A stretch of 64,000 bases of DNA from Nipponacmea schrenckii (GCA_030562195.1 CM060199.1:19798338-19862337); one strand, 5' to 3'. Numbered from the stretch's first letter, positions 10,660-22,140 are shown. Translations and numbers: made by a program. The notes: a model not told the origin generated them from the sequence alone.

Positions 10660-11420
10660 AAATAATAAAATGGGCATTGATAATTTTTAAAACCCAACTC
10701 TTTTTTTTGGGTTTTTTGGGTTTAAATGGGGTTTTAAAAAAAGGAGGAAAAAATTTTTTTTTGGAAAATTTTTTTTTTTTTAAAAATTTTTTTCCCCGGT
10801 TTCCCTTTTAAAAATTTTGGGTCCAAATTATTCAAGACCGAAAATGTAATAAAATAATAAAAAAAAACGAGGGAATCACTTTGGACATAAACTTCCTTTA
10901 ATTACAAGGTAAACGGTTTTTTAACCCTTTTCATGCCCAGATTTAAAACACTTTTGTTTTTAAATCTGACAGTAAATTTATTCTTTTTTTCCCCCTTGTT
11001 ATAGTCTACAGTTTAAATCTTTAAATTTGAGTTCAAACCTTATACAAAGCCTTTTTAAAATCAAAAGCTTAAAATTTTTGGGTGAAAAAAAAATTATTGG
11101 ATACCGAGGAGATTTGATAAAAAAAAGGACTTAATAACGATTTGTTTTGTCAACAGGACAAAATTAAATACTAAATCCCCCTACAGCAGGAAAAAAAAAA
11201 GGAAACATTTTTGGGAAAAATATTCTTTTTCAACTTAAAAAAAGGGGCCCAAATTAAAAAAAAATAGGGGCCCCCTTTAAATTGGTGTGTTCTTGGTTTT
11301 TATTAACGTATTTCTTTTGGCCCCGAAAACGGGGTTGTAACCCTTTCCCGGCTTTTTTTTTATTTTTACGTATTTCGACTTTGGCGAAAACGTATTGTAA
11401 TCGTTCGGATTATTTTATTT
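10660..11420. other. Homopolymer-inflated patch, probable consensus error
   Basis: Base composition changes abruptly. Runs of T, A, G and C of 4-14 bases follow each other (TTTTTTTGGG, AAATTTTTTTT, GGGGCCC, CCCCCGG). Within it, 11310-11345 reads like a corrupted copy of the clean sequence at 11367-11412: ACGTATTTC...TTGG...GAAAACG...TTGTAA occurs in both in the same order. Biological low-complexity DNA rarely shows this mixed-base run inflation; a noisy long-read patch is more likely. Open frames across it should be ignored. Confidence 0.6.
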
Positions 11421-12109
11421 TATTGCAGTGCGTTCATTGCGAAAATGTTTTTTTTTTTTTTTTTTTGTTCGTTTCCCATTCGATTTTTCTCTTAGAAGGC
11501 AACATGCTACAAACTACCTGTTGCTGTCTGCCATTCAAACTGCGAGACTTCTATTTGTTAAATGTAAAATGACGTCATTCAGAGTGACCGGAAAAGAGCT
11601 GTGGGCAATGGCGTTTTTTTGTTTTTTGTTGTTTATTACCTCTATTTTTCAACTGATTTTGACAGAACTTCTTTTGCTAGCTTCTGTTAACTGCTAGCTA
11701 CATAACTGCAGTTTCAAACTGCTAATTTCATTACTTTTGAAGCTGACTTTTTTCATTTCAATTTTTGCATTTTTTTCAACTTCTATTTAAATTTTTTTCC
11801 GATGAATCCGAAAACTTACAGATAGATAGACACTATTAATGCGATCAAGAATTATTTTTTAAATTTTCGACATCACTTCCGGTTTGACGTTATTCGCTTT
11901 TTTTAAGGAATTTAAAAATTTTTAAAAATTCTTTTTGGGATATGCTTGAAATAGTCATACAAAAAAAAACGAAGATAAAAAAAATCCAGACCGGAAGAAA
12001 ACGATAAGCCTCCATATTGAAATGTGAAACTTTTGTAAAATTTCAAATTCAAGTTTAGGGGATAAAGCGATTTTCGTTACTTTATCTAATTACTAGAGTC
12101 GATTGCGCA

Positions 12110-12850
12110 ACTTTATTTGGGATTTTGATTTTGATTTTCTTTTATTTCCATTTTAATTTTATTGGTAATGACAAAAACTTTAAAGGCCCATATTTTGTGA
12201 CCTTGACCTTTGGTGACCTTGTGACCTGAACACGATTTATTGCCCTTGATGATATCTACCCTGATATATTCATTTCTGTTGTCCGATGTCTACTTCCGGT
12301 TTTATAGCCGATTGAAATTTGTGATTTTTATTTTTAACGAGCTCTGTCACGTGAATTAATTCATAAATATCAAATATTTATATTGAATCTTATTAGGGTT
12401 CATCTGCTCTTTGTAATGATATATTAAACCACATATTTCCACCAAAAATGCGCTTTTTTTAAAATATTTGGAAATTTTATATTTTTTATATAACTGTGCG
12501 TAATTTTCTTTAAGTCGAAATTGGGCCTCTGGAGATGCTACGATTAGCGTAGTTATGATGTCTATAGAATGTTATATCGATTCCTGAATTATATTTGGAA
12601 TCCGATTTTTTTTAATTTTGATTTTGATATTTTGACCGAAAGTAATATATAAAAACTTCGAATGGTCGTATATTGTAACCTTGACCTTTGGTGACCTTGT
12701 GAGCTGCACAAATGTGATAGCTCTCGAAAAGAGCTATCCATTGATATATTATATTTTGATGTACGATGCATACTATCCGTTTTATCACCATTTGAAAATT
12801 GCGAATTTCATCGTTAAAAACTGGTTGTTGAATTATGCGTTTGGGCGATC
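12110..12850. repeat. Two diverged tandem copies of a ~475 bp unit rich in TGACCT
   Basis: Copy 1 (about 12110-12350) and copy 2 (about 12585-12830) share TTTTGATTTTGAT, GACCTTGACCTTTGGTGACC, a GATATATT block, CGATG...TAC TTCCG/TATCCG, GTTTTAT and TTGAAAAT/TTGAAATT in the same order. The unit is non-coding. The TGACCTT runs resemble nuclear-receptor half sites, but as part of a repeat they need not be functional. Confidence 0.65.
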
Positions 12851-13729
12851 TACATTACACTAGTTTCAGCGAACCAATTATGATTTGAAATAAAACGACT
12901 TATACTCTGTAAAAATAACGTTACTGTTCTACGGATACTTTAAGGGGCAGTTTTAAAGCGTATATCAAAACTGCTACGCACTGTGTCAGAACCTCGAGAA
13001 GCCTGGGGATCTAGGTTTTTTTTTTTTTTGCGATTCTTGGATGAGTTTGCTGGTAAAAGGTGCAGAAATTCTAAATCTACAGTTGATCTTAGAATGAATT
13101 TTTATTAAAAAAAATAAAACAAAACCGGAAGTTGAAGGTTTTTTTGCTTTAGCAAGTTTATTTTCAGTTTCGATTTTGACCGGATTTTCAGATTTGAAAA
13201 CTTCAATGTATTTGTCAACTAACAATTATAGGTTTTATGCAATTAGGTTAAATATTTTACCCACGATTTGCAATTCAATATTCAAGGGTCATCGGCAAAA
13301 ATTTCAGACCGTGATTTCTCGTTTAATATAAATGGTAAAATTTTGAAACTTTACCAGTTGATAGGCGATATGATTATAATTTTTGAAAAAATGTGAAAAA
13401 AAAATTCCACTTCCGGTTTAGCCTCAAATGACGTAATCACGTAACTTTCGGTCTATAACTGCCAGGTGAAAAGTGAAAACTGTTTTATAAATAATTTGTC
13501 AATAGTAATATATTTGACCTAAATATTTAGGTCAAGCTGCCATATCGGCCGCCATTTTGAATTTTCGTTACAATTCTTAAATCCGAAATTCAGACACTAC
13601 TGATAGACCGATTTTGATGAAATTTAGCACATAGATACAATGGATCATTATCTCCCTTTTCTTGGAGACCGATTTTCAAATTTCGTATTTTCTTTCGAAT
13701 TATTTAAATTTCGATTTTTTCAAAATTAG

Positions 13730-14045
13730 GTCACTTTAACGGCTACGGAAGGTGTGACCCACTTAATCTATGACCTTGAAAATTAGGTCAAATAATATTC
13801 AATATATTGTCTACGAGTAGATATTTTTTAATTTGGCTTACTTAAAAAATTCATAGAGATAAGTGTACTTAAATACAGCAAAAATTGATAATTTTCATAT
13901 TTTCGCCATCATTAACCGTTACGGAAGGTGTGACCTAATTATTTTATGACTTTGAAAACTAGGTAAAATGATATTCAATATATTGTCTAGATGTAGGTCA
14001 TTGCAAATTTAGCCTACATAATATTTTAAGGCTCTCGAAATACGT
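13730..14045. repeat. Two tandem copies of a ~180 bp unit (TACGGAAGGTGTGACC)
   Basis: Blocks GGCTACGGAAGGTGTGACC and CCGTTACGGAAGGTGTGACC, each followed by TATGAC(C/T)TTGAAAA, TAGGTCAAAT/TAGGTAAAAT and ATATTCAATATATTGTCTA, recur about 180 bp apart. The unit abuts the 3' end of the minus-strand LINE at 14070. Confidence 0.8.
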
Positions 14046-14241
14046 TCATAATTGTAAGCAATTCTAGTTATTATTATTATTATTTATTATTATTTACAGA
14101 ATATTTTAAGTGCCCTCTTTCACCATAGTGTTCAGAGGCACTTAACAATAAATATATAAGATAATACATAATAATATATAAAACATAAATAAATCAAAAT
14201 ATAAATAAAAGGTACATAATAAAAATAGTTACACAGAAGAG

Positions 14242-14886
14242 CTATAATTCGTCAAATGCAAGTTTAAAAAGGTAAGTTTTAATGAGTTTTTTAAAAGCAG
14301 GTAAAGATGTACAGGATCTTATGTAAAACGGTAATTTATTCCATAAAAAGGGGGATTGAAAACTAAAAGAACGTTTGCCATATGTAATTAAAATACAACT
14401 TATAGGTACTATCAGATAAATAACAAGGAGCAAGATTATGTAAACATTTAAAAGTAAGCAATAAAATTTTAAAATCGATACGGTGTTTAATGGGTAACCA
14501 ATGTAATTCATATAAAATGGAGGTAATGTGGTTGGATCTCTTAGATAAGGTGGTAAGTCGTGCAGCTGTTGCAATTTGCCTAACACGTTTGATGGTAAAT
14601 CAACAAGAAGAGAATTAAAATTATCTAAACGGGATGTAATAAAAGAATTGACAAGAGATTTAGTTGCATCGGTAGTTAAAAATTTTCGAATTTTACCAAT
14701 ATTTCTGACACTTAAATAACACAGTTTACAGATATTATTAACTTGCGCTTCCATGTTTACAAATGAATCAACAATAACTCCAATATTTCTGGCAAATTTA
14801 GAAGAGTATATAAAAGAATTGCCAATTACAACTGGACTATTAAAATTAAAATCGTTACTTAATTGATGTTTTGAGCCTAAAACCAT
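14242..14886 (-). pseudogene. LINE RT thumb / C-terminal region
   Basis: A 214-codon open frame with RNIGVIVDSFVNMEAQVNNI, CKLCYLSVRNIGKIRKFL, VNSFITSRLDNFNSLLVDLP and a C-terminal RSFSFQSPFLWNKLPFYIRS matches the C-terminal third of CR1 ORF2. The usual long segment between KLQ and LPPYLRD is deleted (KLQQLHDLPPYLRD). Confidence 0.82.
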
Positions 14887-15029
14887 ATATTCTGTTTTGT
14901 CATCATTTAATTTTTAAAAATTTGTAGACATCCAGGATTTAATTTCACTAATACAGTTCTCCAGTTGTACTTTAGACAATTGAAAAGCTGGGTAATTAGG
15001 TTTAAAAGATATATAACTGCGTGTCGTCA

Positions 15030-15795
15030 GCATATAAATGAAAATTAAGATTATGCTTCTTCACGATGTCACCAAGAGGTGATGTATATAATGTAAATAA
15101 GATGGGGCCAAGAACAGACCCTTGAGGAACACCATAACTGAGGCTAGACTCAGAAGATGATTTGCCATTGATTAAAATACATTGTTTCCTGTTAACAAGA
15201 TAACTTTCTAAAAGGTTAAGACATCATTTGATATAACAAATCTGTTATGAAGTCTATTTAAAAGTAAATTAAGTTCAACAGTTTTTCAAAAGCATTCAGA
15301 TAAATCTTAACCAGATTAAAAGAGTTCATTTCCTATTTATTCAATATCAAGTAAAATATTTAAATACTCGGGTTAAAGCTGTTTCAGTTGAATGAAATTT
15401 GTTGTAGGCGTTTGAAAAGGTTCTACATAAATCATTAAACAATGTAGTATATTAAGTTTTGGTTTTTAGCAATACATTTTTCAAGCAGTTTAGAAAAGGT
15501 TGGAAACAGGTATATAATTCTTTAAAACATTGGGATCAAGTGACGGTTTCTTAATTAAGGGAGTGACATAGGCAAGTTTAAAAATATCAGGAACAGTAGA
15601 AGATTCAATAAAGGAATTAATAATATCAGTAATAATGGGAGTGAACTCATTGATGCATTGTTTTACAAATGTAGTAGGAACTGGATCTAAACTACAGGAT
15701 TTGGGGGCGGTGGAACTTATAAGTTTTCTTATTTCAGTTTTTAAATTGCAAGAGTTCTTGATTTCATCAAACTGATCTGCTTCAAATGAGAACAA
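15030..15795 (-). pseudogene. LINE reverse transcriptase, fingers and palm fragments
   Basis: 15795-15490 (-) carries KSCSLDPVPTTFVKQ, PDIFKLAYVTPLIKKP and DPNVLKNYIPVSNLF, the RT fingers with NYRPVSNL changed to NYIPVSNL. After a scrambled stretch, 15180-15035 (-) reads [19 protein letters not shown] and then HLYADDTQ, the palm with the catalytic ADD intact. The two lie in different frames, so no enzyme is made. Confidence 0.82.
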
Positions 15796-16007
15796 TTTAT
15801 TAGAAACATTGAGTTCAGTTCTTATATTTTCAATTTTCGTGTGGAAAAGTTTGAGAACTGATTAGCGAGAGATTCATTGCACTCGCTATCAGGAAGTATG
15901 GTTTTCTCCGCATTAGGATTGAGAAGCACATTCACAACTTTATATAAGTCTTTTTGTCTGTTTCTCCCATTTTCAATTTTATTGGAATAGAAATCGATTT
16001 TTGCAGT

Positions 16008-16457
16008 TTAAATAAGTTTGTTCACATTGTTTTTATGATAACGATATATGTCTTTGTGAATTTGTAGTTTTGTTTTTCTCCACTTATGTTCAGCAGCATT
16101 TCGTTTTCTCTTGGCTTCCAATATTGAGTCATTGAACCACTGTGTGTTTGGACGTAGAGTTCTCGTTTTGGTTTTTTCCGGGAGAACAGAGTCAAGAATT
16201 TTTAACAGCTCAGAATTATAGATAGTTGCCTTTTCATGGATACTGTCAAATTGTTGAATTTGTTGTAGGGCCGAGTTCGAAATCTGTTGTTTGAAGTCAT
16301 CAATGTTGATTGATTTAAACTTTCTATAAGTTGATGTTATTTTAGTGGGTTTCGGTTTTTGGATGTTGATACGGAAACTTATAGGAAAATGATCACATAT
16401 TAACTTGTCAGCAACACAAATATTGTCAAGCTTCAAATCTGTGTCGTTTGTTATCAC
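16008..16457 (-). pseudogene. LINE endonuclease C-terminus and linker
   Basis: A 149-codon minus-strand frame begins inside the endonuclease domain. LICDHFPISFRI corresponds to the catalytic SDH block of APE-type endonucleases, with the Ser replaced by Cys (CDH). It continues through a basic linker (NTQWFNDSILEAKRKRNAAE, HKWRKTKLQIHKDIYRYHKN) that precedes RT in CR1 elements. The N-terminal catalytic residues of the endonuclease are absent. Confidence 0.8.
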
Positions 16458-16460
16458 TGG

Positions 16461-17566
16461 AAAAAAAATAATTCAGTCATAATTTGCTTTACATGTAGTC
16501 AATTGTTAATCTGTGTTTGTTCAGCGCGTCTTCAGTGCATTAATAAATACAAAATTCACACGAAAAACAAATATTTTGACTATTTCGATGATAAGGAATG
16601 ATATTTGGTCATAAGGACGAGACTCTAGTGCAACAGCAAGCATTAAACAATCATTGCTTAAAAACTAATATATTCATACAGCTAATCGTAGTTTATTGTC
16701 AAATCGATATTTATTTTGTACCCCATTCAATTGCTGATCTGAATGTGCTGTATATTTAATACGATCGATGTATGAATAAGTTATAAATCGATCTTGTTAT
16801 AAAACACCTAGACTCTTCACTCCTGTTTATGAATAAAATGAAAGTAATTTCTTAATATCTTGTACATTTATATATCATAGGTCGGGTTATCGGGTTTTTA
16901 TATTCCATTTCATTTCAATTCTGACGTTTCCACCACCCTTCCACGAAACCTAACTATCTATACTATCTGCAATATTAGAAATCTGAACACTTCACTATAA
17001 AACGATTGATTAATCCCTTCTATAAAATTTTAAATTCTAATTACTTACTTTCAATATTTGGGTAAAAAAAACTATATACAAATTTAATTTCACTGAATTA
17101 AGAACTCAGATGTCAAAATTCAAAAATTAACTCTAAAAATTCCAAGTTCTCATGAAATGCATAAATACTGTATATTCTTGAAACTAATGGGAAATTCCTT
17201 TTTTCTGTTTAAATGTAAATTATGTACAAATTATAGTTCGTCATGATAAATATTTTAATGTTAGTGGGTCAAGCTTGTGTTATTACCTAGTAGAGTGCTA
17301 CTGATGCCTTGAACCTGTGATTTTTATCTTGGCATTTGCGCTTCAGCTCAATCAATAAAATAATGATCCTTGATGACAATTTTATTGTTACCTCTTTGAA
17401 CCTTTTAGCTCTTTAAACGCATAACCTATGGATTGCAGATTGGACAGCATTACTGCTGCATTTCTGAAATCTGGCCGTATTTTGTGATAATTTTGTTTTC
17501 TGCTTAACACAGAAGAAGTCTTTAAGGATTACAACTATTGTTTATTAATATTGCTATGTTTAATAT
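16461..17566. other. Upstream of the GT11 gene, no element supported
   Basis: AT-rich DNA. No clear TATA/initiator or upstream exon for the fucosyltransferase was identified. Confidence 0.4.
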
Positions 17567-18532
17567 ATGTTTTCTATTTATTTAATTATAATTTTAGGTG
17601 TGGGCCTCCTCTTGCTGTTTCTGTTGCCTACCATCATAATCTGGATACGTCTCATTCCTGGTGATTTTGTCTGCCCACCCAATATGGTATGCATGTGCAT
17701 TAATTTAAACAACGGTCGCTTAGGAAATCGCTTATACCAATTTGCATCTGCCTACAGTCTTGCACGAAATAATGGATTAAACTTATACATATCTGGTGGC
17801 GAAAGCGACATAAATAAAATGTTTCATATCGAAAGAAGCTACAATTCCACATATAGTCACTGTAACAATCTCCTCACTATTAATGAAACCGCTTGTTGTA
17901 AATATTCACCAACAATCGAGAATACCATACCAGTCAATACAAGTATCTATTTAAAAGGATTTTTTCAAAGTTTTAAGTATTTTGAACGTTATAAAAATAA
18001 AATTAAAAGATTATTTACAATTCGTGAAGATTATCTACAGTATGCTAGAAACAGATTAGACGGTATTTTGCAAGACAAATACATGTGTAAAACGAAATGT
18101 AAGCATTTTCGTCGAACGCTAGTTGGTATTCATATCCGACGTGGTGATTACATTACACAAAAAAATATTGAATTCGGCTACCACACAGCACCAAAGGAAT
18201 ATTTATTCAGAGCACAAGACTACATGCGTAGTAGATTCCCAGTTGTTACTTTTATTGTTTGTACAAATGATGCAGAGTGGACAAAAGATGTTTTTCAAAA
18301 TCAAGGTGATGTGATTATTCCCCCTTCCGAAACAGCTCATCTAGACATGGCGTTATTAAGTCTCATGAACCATACAATCATAACTGTGGGCACTTACGGG
18401 TTTTGGTCTGCCTGGCTCAATCAAAATAATGGAACTGTGATATATTACAAAGATGTCTTCGAACCGAATTCCGAATATAGTAAACAAATTGATGTTTCCG
18501 ACACATATTATCCACACTGGATAGGGCTTTAA
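17567..18532 (+). CDS. GT11-family alpha-1,2-fucosyltransferase-like protein
   Basis: The predicted 321-residue type II membrane protein would transfer fucose from GDP-fucose to glycans in the Golgi. Residues 11-29 form a signal-anchor helix (GVGLLLLFLLPTIIIWIRL). The catalytic domain opens with NNGRLGNRLYQFASAYSLAR (48-67), the GT11 N-terminal motif. HIRRGDY (189-195) is the GDP-fucose-binding HxRRxD motif. HLDMALLSLMNHTIITVGTY (258-277) plus GFWSAWL is the second GT11 block, with STFGWW changed to GTYGFW. Possible N-glycosylation sites are at N93, N106, N124, N268 and N288. Length fits the family and the frame is intact. The start ATG has weak context, and TTATAATTTTAG/GTGTGG at 17598 is a plausible splice acceptor, so an upstream exon could replace the first 10 residues. 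The gene is nested antisense in MAM intron 2. Acceptor specificity cannot be read from sequence. Confidence 0.9.
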   Translation: MFSIYLIIILGVGLLLLFLLPTIIIWIRLIPGDFVCPPNMVCMCINLNNGRLGNRLYQFASAYSLARNNGLNLYISGGESDINKMFHIERSYNSTYSHCNNLLTINETACCKYSPTIENTIPVNTSIYLKGFFQSFKYFERYKNKIKRLFTIREDYLQYARNRLDGILQDKYMCKTKCKHFRRTLVGIHIRRGDYITQKNIEFGYHTAPKEYLFRAQDYMRSRFPVVTFIVCTNDAEWTKDVFQNQGDVIIPPSETAHLDMALLSLMNHTIITVGTYGFWSAWLNQNNGTVIYYKDVFEPNSEYSKQIDVSDTYYPHWIGL

Positions 18533-20055
18533 ATTAATAACCTTTTTAAACGAGGGAACTCGATAAAAGTGTATGTATCATGCCTCTTTTGTCTTAGACC
18601 TTTTATTTCGTCCACGATTTATTATTGTTTATCGGTTATTTGGAGTTTTCTTGGGATAAAAACCAATTTTGAAACCGTGTGCCAAAATGAGACCAGTATT
18701 CATTATTTTGCCGCCATCTTGAATCTCAGTCAAAACTATTTCAGCCAAAATCTGTTCAATTTTGATACTCACTTTGGAGAAGGGATAAAAGAAATGTTTG
18801 TATTCAAATTGTGGTGGGTAATTTTTATATAAACGCATCCTCTTGAACGCAGCTTAAGTGATTTAAATTAGTGAATGATCGCACTCGTCGATTTATTTAT
18901 TTATACTTTTTTCAATTAAAATTTTTTGTATATCTGTCTTTTAACATCAATGTAAAGTTTTGCTAATATAAGGGTCGCCGTTTAATGTCTACGTTATACT
19001 TATTTAATTTGAAACTTCGGCTCTTTACCTCGGCTATTGTTAAAAATCTAATCAAAACTGTTAACATCACGCGCCCCAATATTTCTAGACTTCCTTTCCC
19101 GTTGACCATAATACTCGTAGCATATACGATTTTGCCAATAATTCGGGGGGGGGGGGCGGTGGTCGTGTGCCGAGATCAACACATTTCTCTGTTTGTTCAT
19201 CAAATTAATTGTAATAACATCTAATTTTTGGTCTTGTTGGGCCACCAACGACAGGCTATTGAAACGCCACCCAAAGTCTCTGCTGACAAATCTCTCATAG
19301 AGAAATGTGCAAATGTATTATTTGACCAAAAACATCCCTTCATAATATCACCTGCAGAAATGTTTTTGTAAGAGCCAGACAAAGCGATATAAACGAACCA
19401 GGTATTGATGGCAGAATACCTGAATTTGCACAATCTGCCCCTTGGCGAAAATGTTTCAAGACATTTACTATTTCTAGTATATTCAGACAATAAAAGACAT
19501 CAATACTGTCCTAATTTTCCCAAACGCCCTGAAAGCTAAGCATCAAGAACTTCAACAATTACGTAAACCCTATTAAATAGTTTTGGCTTCATGATTTTTA
19601 AGACATTTTTAAGATTTTAGTGTATATAGTTTCCATACACTGAATGCCCGTTGTGTTAAAAAGTTGAAACTAATTAAGTGTTGGGACTAGATAATTTTAG
19701 TTGGAACATTCAGAAAACGTAAGAAATGTTTTAATATAATTAAGCGTTCATTTTCATTTACACCGTGCATTAATTTTTCAACACCAACTAAAAGTCAATA
19801 GTGACGGATTCACGTAAACCTTACAAATTGTTTTGGCAGGATATTTATGTATAGTTAAACTTCATAATTTCAGTCTATAGTTTTCGTTTATTTGAGCAAC
19901 TAATTTTTTCATCGACTTAATCAAAAGGACACATACATCCACGGTATGATATACAATAATTACATCTCATTATAAACGCATACAAGTCACCCATGTCCTT
20001 CCGTCCATTCGATAACATTTCGATGCAAACACTCTTAAATTTATAGTTTTAACCG
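18533..20055. other. Non-coding DNA after the GT11 gene
   Basis: No canonical AATAAA is close to the GT11 stop codon. A 14-base G run lies at 19143-19156. No gene or repeat from elsewhere in the window is recognised. Confidence 0.4.
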
Positions 20056-20190
20056 ATATTTTTTTTTTTTTTTTTTTTTTGTTATTTAAGGCAGCAGGTA
20101 TATTTACTGATGAATAGAGCTCTAATTGGCCAAAATTTTCAAAATTTTATGTTCAATCTAAGACCTATTATCTCTTTAAGACTGAAGCTT
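20056..20190 (-). repeat. Solo end of the TTGGCCA...CATCAGT MITE family next to a T run
   Basis: TTTAAGGCAGCAGGTATATT, TACTGATGAATAGAGCTCT, AATTGGCCAAAATTTT and TTATCTCTTTAAGAC match the right arms at 27.2, 45.5 and 49.2 kb. A 21-base T run directly precedes it. The left arm is absent. Confidence 0.7.
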
Positions 20191-21185
20191 ATCGATTTGC
20201 AATAATGTAAACATATTTCTCACCCCGCACCCCCTTCAACTCATGTAATTTAATATTCAACTTCGAATTAAGAAATTAGGACAAATCATTGACAAATGAT
20301 GCACTTCCCTTTTGTTTTGTTTTTTTATAACAGCATTCGGGGGTCGCATTCTCGAAAACTTCAATAAGATAAAATAAAGATTTTAAGAAATACATTAATT
20401 TGATTTGTTTTTTTAAATATTAATTTAAAATCAATTTAGTGATTGGCAAATCAGATTACTTAATCATCTTAAGTTAAGTTTTCGTGAATAAAAACTACAT
20501 TTATGTTATGTTATTTTTTAGAGATAAAATAAAATAATTTTAAAATAACCTAAACAGAAAAATGCTATTGCTAGATAGAAATTATAGACTTTATCTATCG
20601 AAAACAACATTCGTTATACAAAAGGAATTATTTCAAACAGACATCCATCAATATAAACATAAAAATCCTTTCAAAGATATTAGCTTTTTGACAAAGATAT
20701 CGGAAACCTTTACAAATATACAATTACATAATTGATATGAAATACCCCTTCTAGACATAAATATATTGAGATTTATCAGTTTACGAGATTTTTTCAACAT
20801 TTGACGCCGGTTATTTATCATGAAAATGCAATATTTTAGTGTTCAAAAGTGTCATGTATCAAATACTGTAGATAATCATATTATACAGGTCGCCGCTGTA
20901 AAAACTAATATAATGATACACACAAATGCGTATATCATCTTACTCCATTAATTTTGTAGGAATACTATTTCATGTATCAACACAACTGAGAATGGTGTAT
21001 ATAAAAACTACATGGCGGTAGACCCTTCTGCACAATTGGTTTAATCACAGTATCTCCATGCTTCAATATACTTAACTCCCACCATTTTTTTCCTTTCTTT
21101 GAAAAGCCGTCTATAGGTATATTATGAGACAAACATATCGAGATAGAAAGAGAGAGTTTGTGCATGAATGAGAATTGACACTTAC
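20191..21185. other. MAM intron 2, nothing supported
   Basis: AT-rich. No exon-like frame with matching splice sites was found. Confidence 0.45.
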
Positions 21186-21411
21186 CTCTCGGAGTGATTT
21201 TTAATAGATCCGATGTTGGATAAAGAGTGGGAAGAGGAACAGTTATTCTGTATGTAAATCCCAATACTTTCTTGTTGCAATTTCCCATTGATGATGGCAC
21301 TAAACCCAAGACTACAGTTGGGACCGCTGGCACCAAAACATGGGCTGATCATAAACTCTGTTGCGCCCTGTTGACTGTAAACTGTATCTCCTATGGCTAT
21401 AGCATAATGTC
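21186..21411 (-). CDS. MAM-domain protein, exon 2 (central part of the MAM domain)
   Basis: Acceptor ATTTTTCAG/GACATTATG and donor GAGAG/GTAAGTG bound the exon on the minus strand. Its first two bases complete the Gly codon begun by exon 1, giving GHYAIAIGD. This is the conserved GHYxxxD block of MAM domains. Then come EFMISPCFGASGPNC (conserved SPC cysteine at residue 89) and SIGIYIQNN (the strand usually written GTLxVxV). It covers residues 65-140 and leaves in phase 2, matching exon 3. Extra cysteines at 97 and 122 are not typical of the four-Cys MAM core and might pair with each other. Confidence 0.88.
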
Positions 21412-21961
21412 CTGAAAAATATAGTATAATGCAGTCAAAATATGATTTTGTGATATTCCCAAATATGTTGTTCAATTTTAATTGGACATATTTAAATTAT
21501 CATTATGTAAATAGCCCTAGAATTAATGATCTATCTTTCACTCGACACCATGACAGCAGATATGGAAAGAAATTACTTCCTGTAACCAAAGAAATAACTA
21601 ATCATCAATATCGTGAAGATAGTGAAGTGTCAATTTGATATTTATTCTTGATTTCGGATTTCATATTCGAATTTAAAACACGCTTTGTCTTGGTACGGGA
21701 TTTATTGGTACGAGTTAGGGCAATTTTTGGACATTGTGACTTCATAACATGGTTGAATAATGCTCAGACCGGTTGGTCAAATGGATCTGTTTCTGTATAA
21801 TTTTACTCACGATCGACTTTGTTGTTTTGTCTACAAATATTTAAGTAAACTCTACTGTCCGTCACAATATTCATAGAATTGCATTTCTCTTTATTATATT
21901 CGTAGGATTCTTTAGCATATCTCGTCGATAGTTCGTATTTATATGGAGATTTTTGAGTGAC

Positions 21962-22140
21962 TACGTTGAGCTGTGGGTTCCTATCTGGATCGTGTGATGA
22001 CCTTGAATATGCCATCTTTACTCATAATTCGAGCTATAAACCCAGCTCTAATGCTGGGATTATCTATGAAAAAGATCACTGCCTTTGCTTTCGTTGCTGT
22101 ATAGATCTTCGTATATACCCTAGTTACATTCACAAAGGTG
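21962..22140 (+). repeat. tRNA-derived SINE, degraded copy 2
   Basis: GATGACCTTGAATATGCCAT, CTTTACTCATAATTCGAGCT and GGGATTATCTATGAAAAAGATCA align with the SINE body at 38.5 kb. The tRNA-like head is not recognisable except GGGTTCCTATCTGGATCGTG near the box B position. Confidence 0.5.

Larger units (their letters stand above)
14065..16460 (-). mobile_element. CR1-type LINE on the minus strand, 5'-truncated and decayed
   Basis: Reading leftward one finds the end of an APE-type endonuclease, the linker, RT fingers, palm and C-terminal region in the correct order. A 3' UTR follows with GTTAAGTGCCTCTGAACACT and GTGAAAGAGGGCACTTAAAA, and then an (ATT)n-type tail at about 14065-14095 (+ strand TTATTATTATT). 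That 3' end style is characteristic of CR1-like LINEs. Multiple frameshifts break the frame. It lies in MAM intron 2, in the same orientation as the host gene. Confidence 0.88.

Noticed and set aside
11282..11697. Overlapping frames of 96 and 89 codons
   Set aside because: They depend on homopolymer runs in the suspected error patch and on AT-rich sequence next to it.
12986..13225. Minus-strand 79-codon Lys-rich frame
   Set aside because: A-rich sequence in a non-coding repeat area. No family match.
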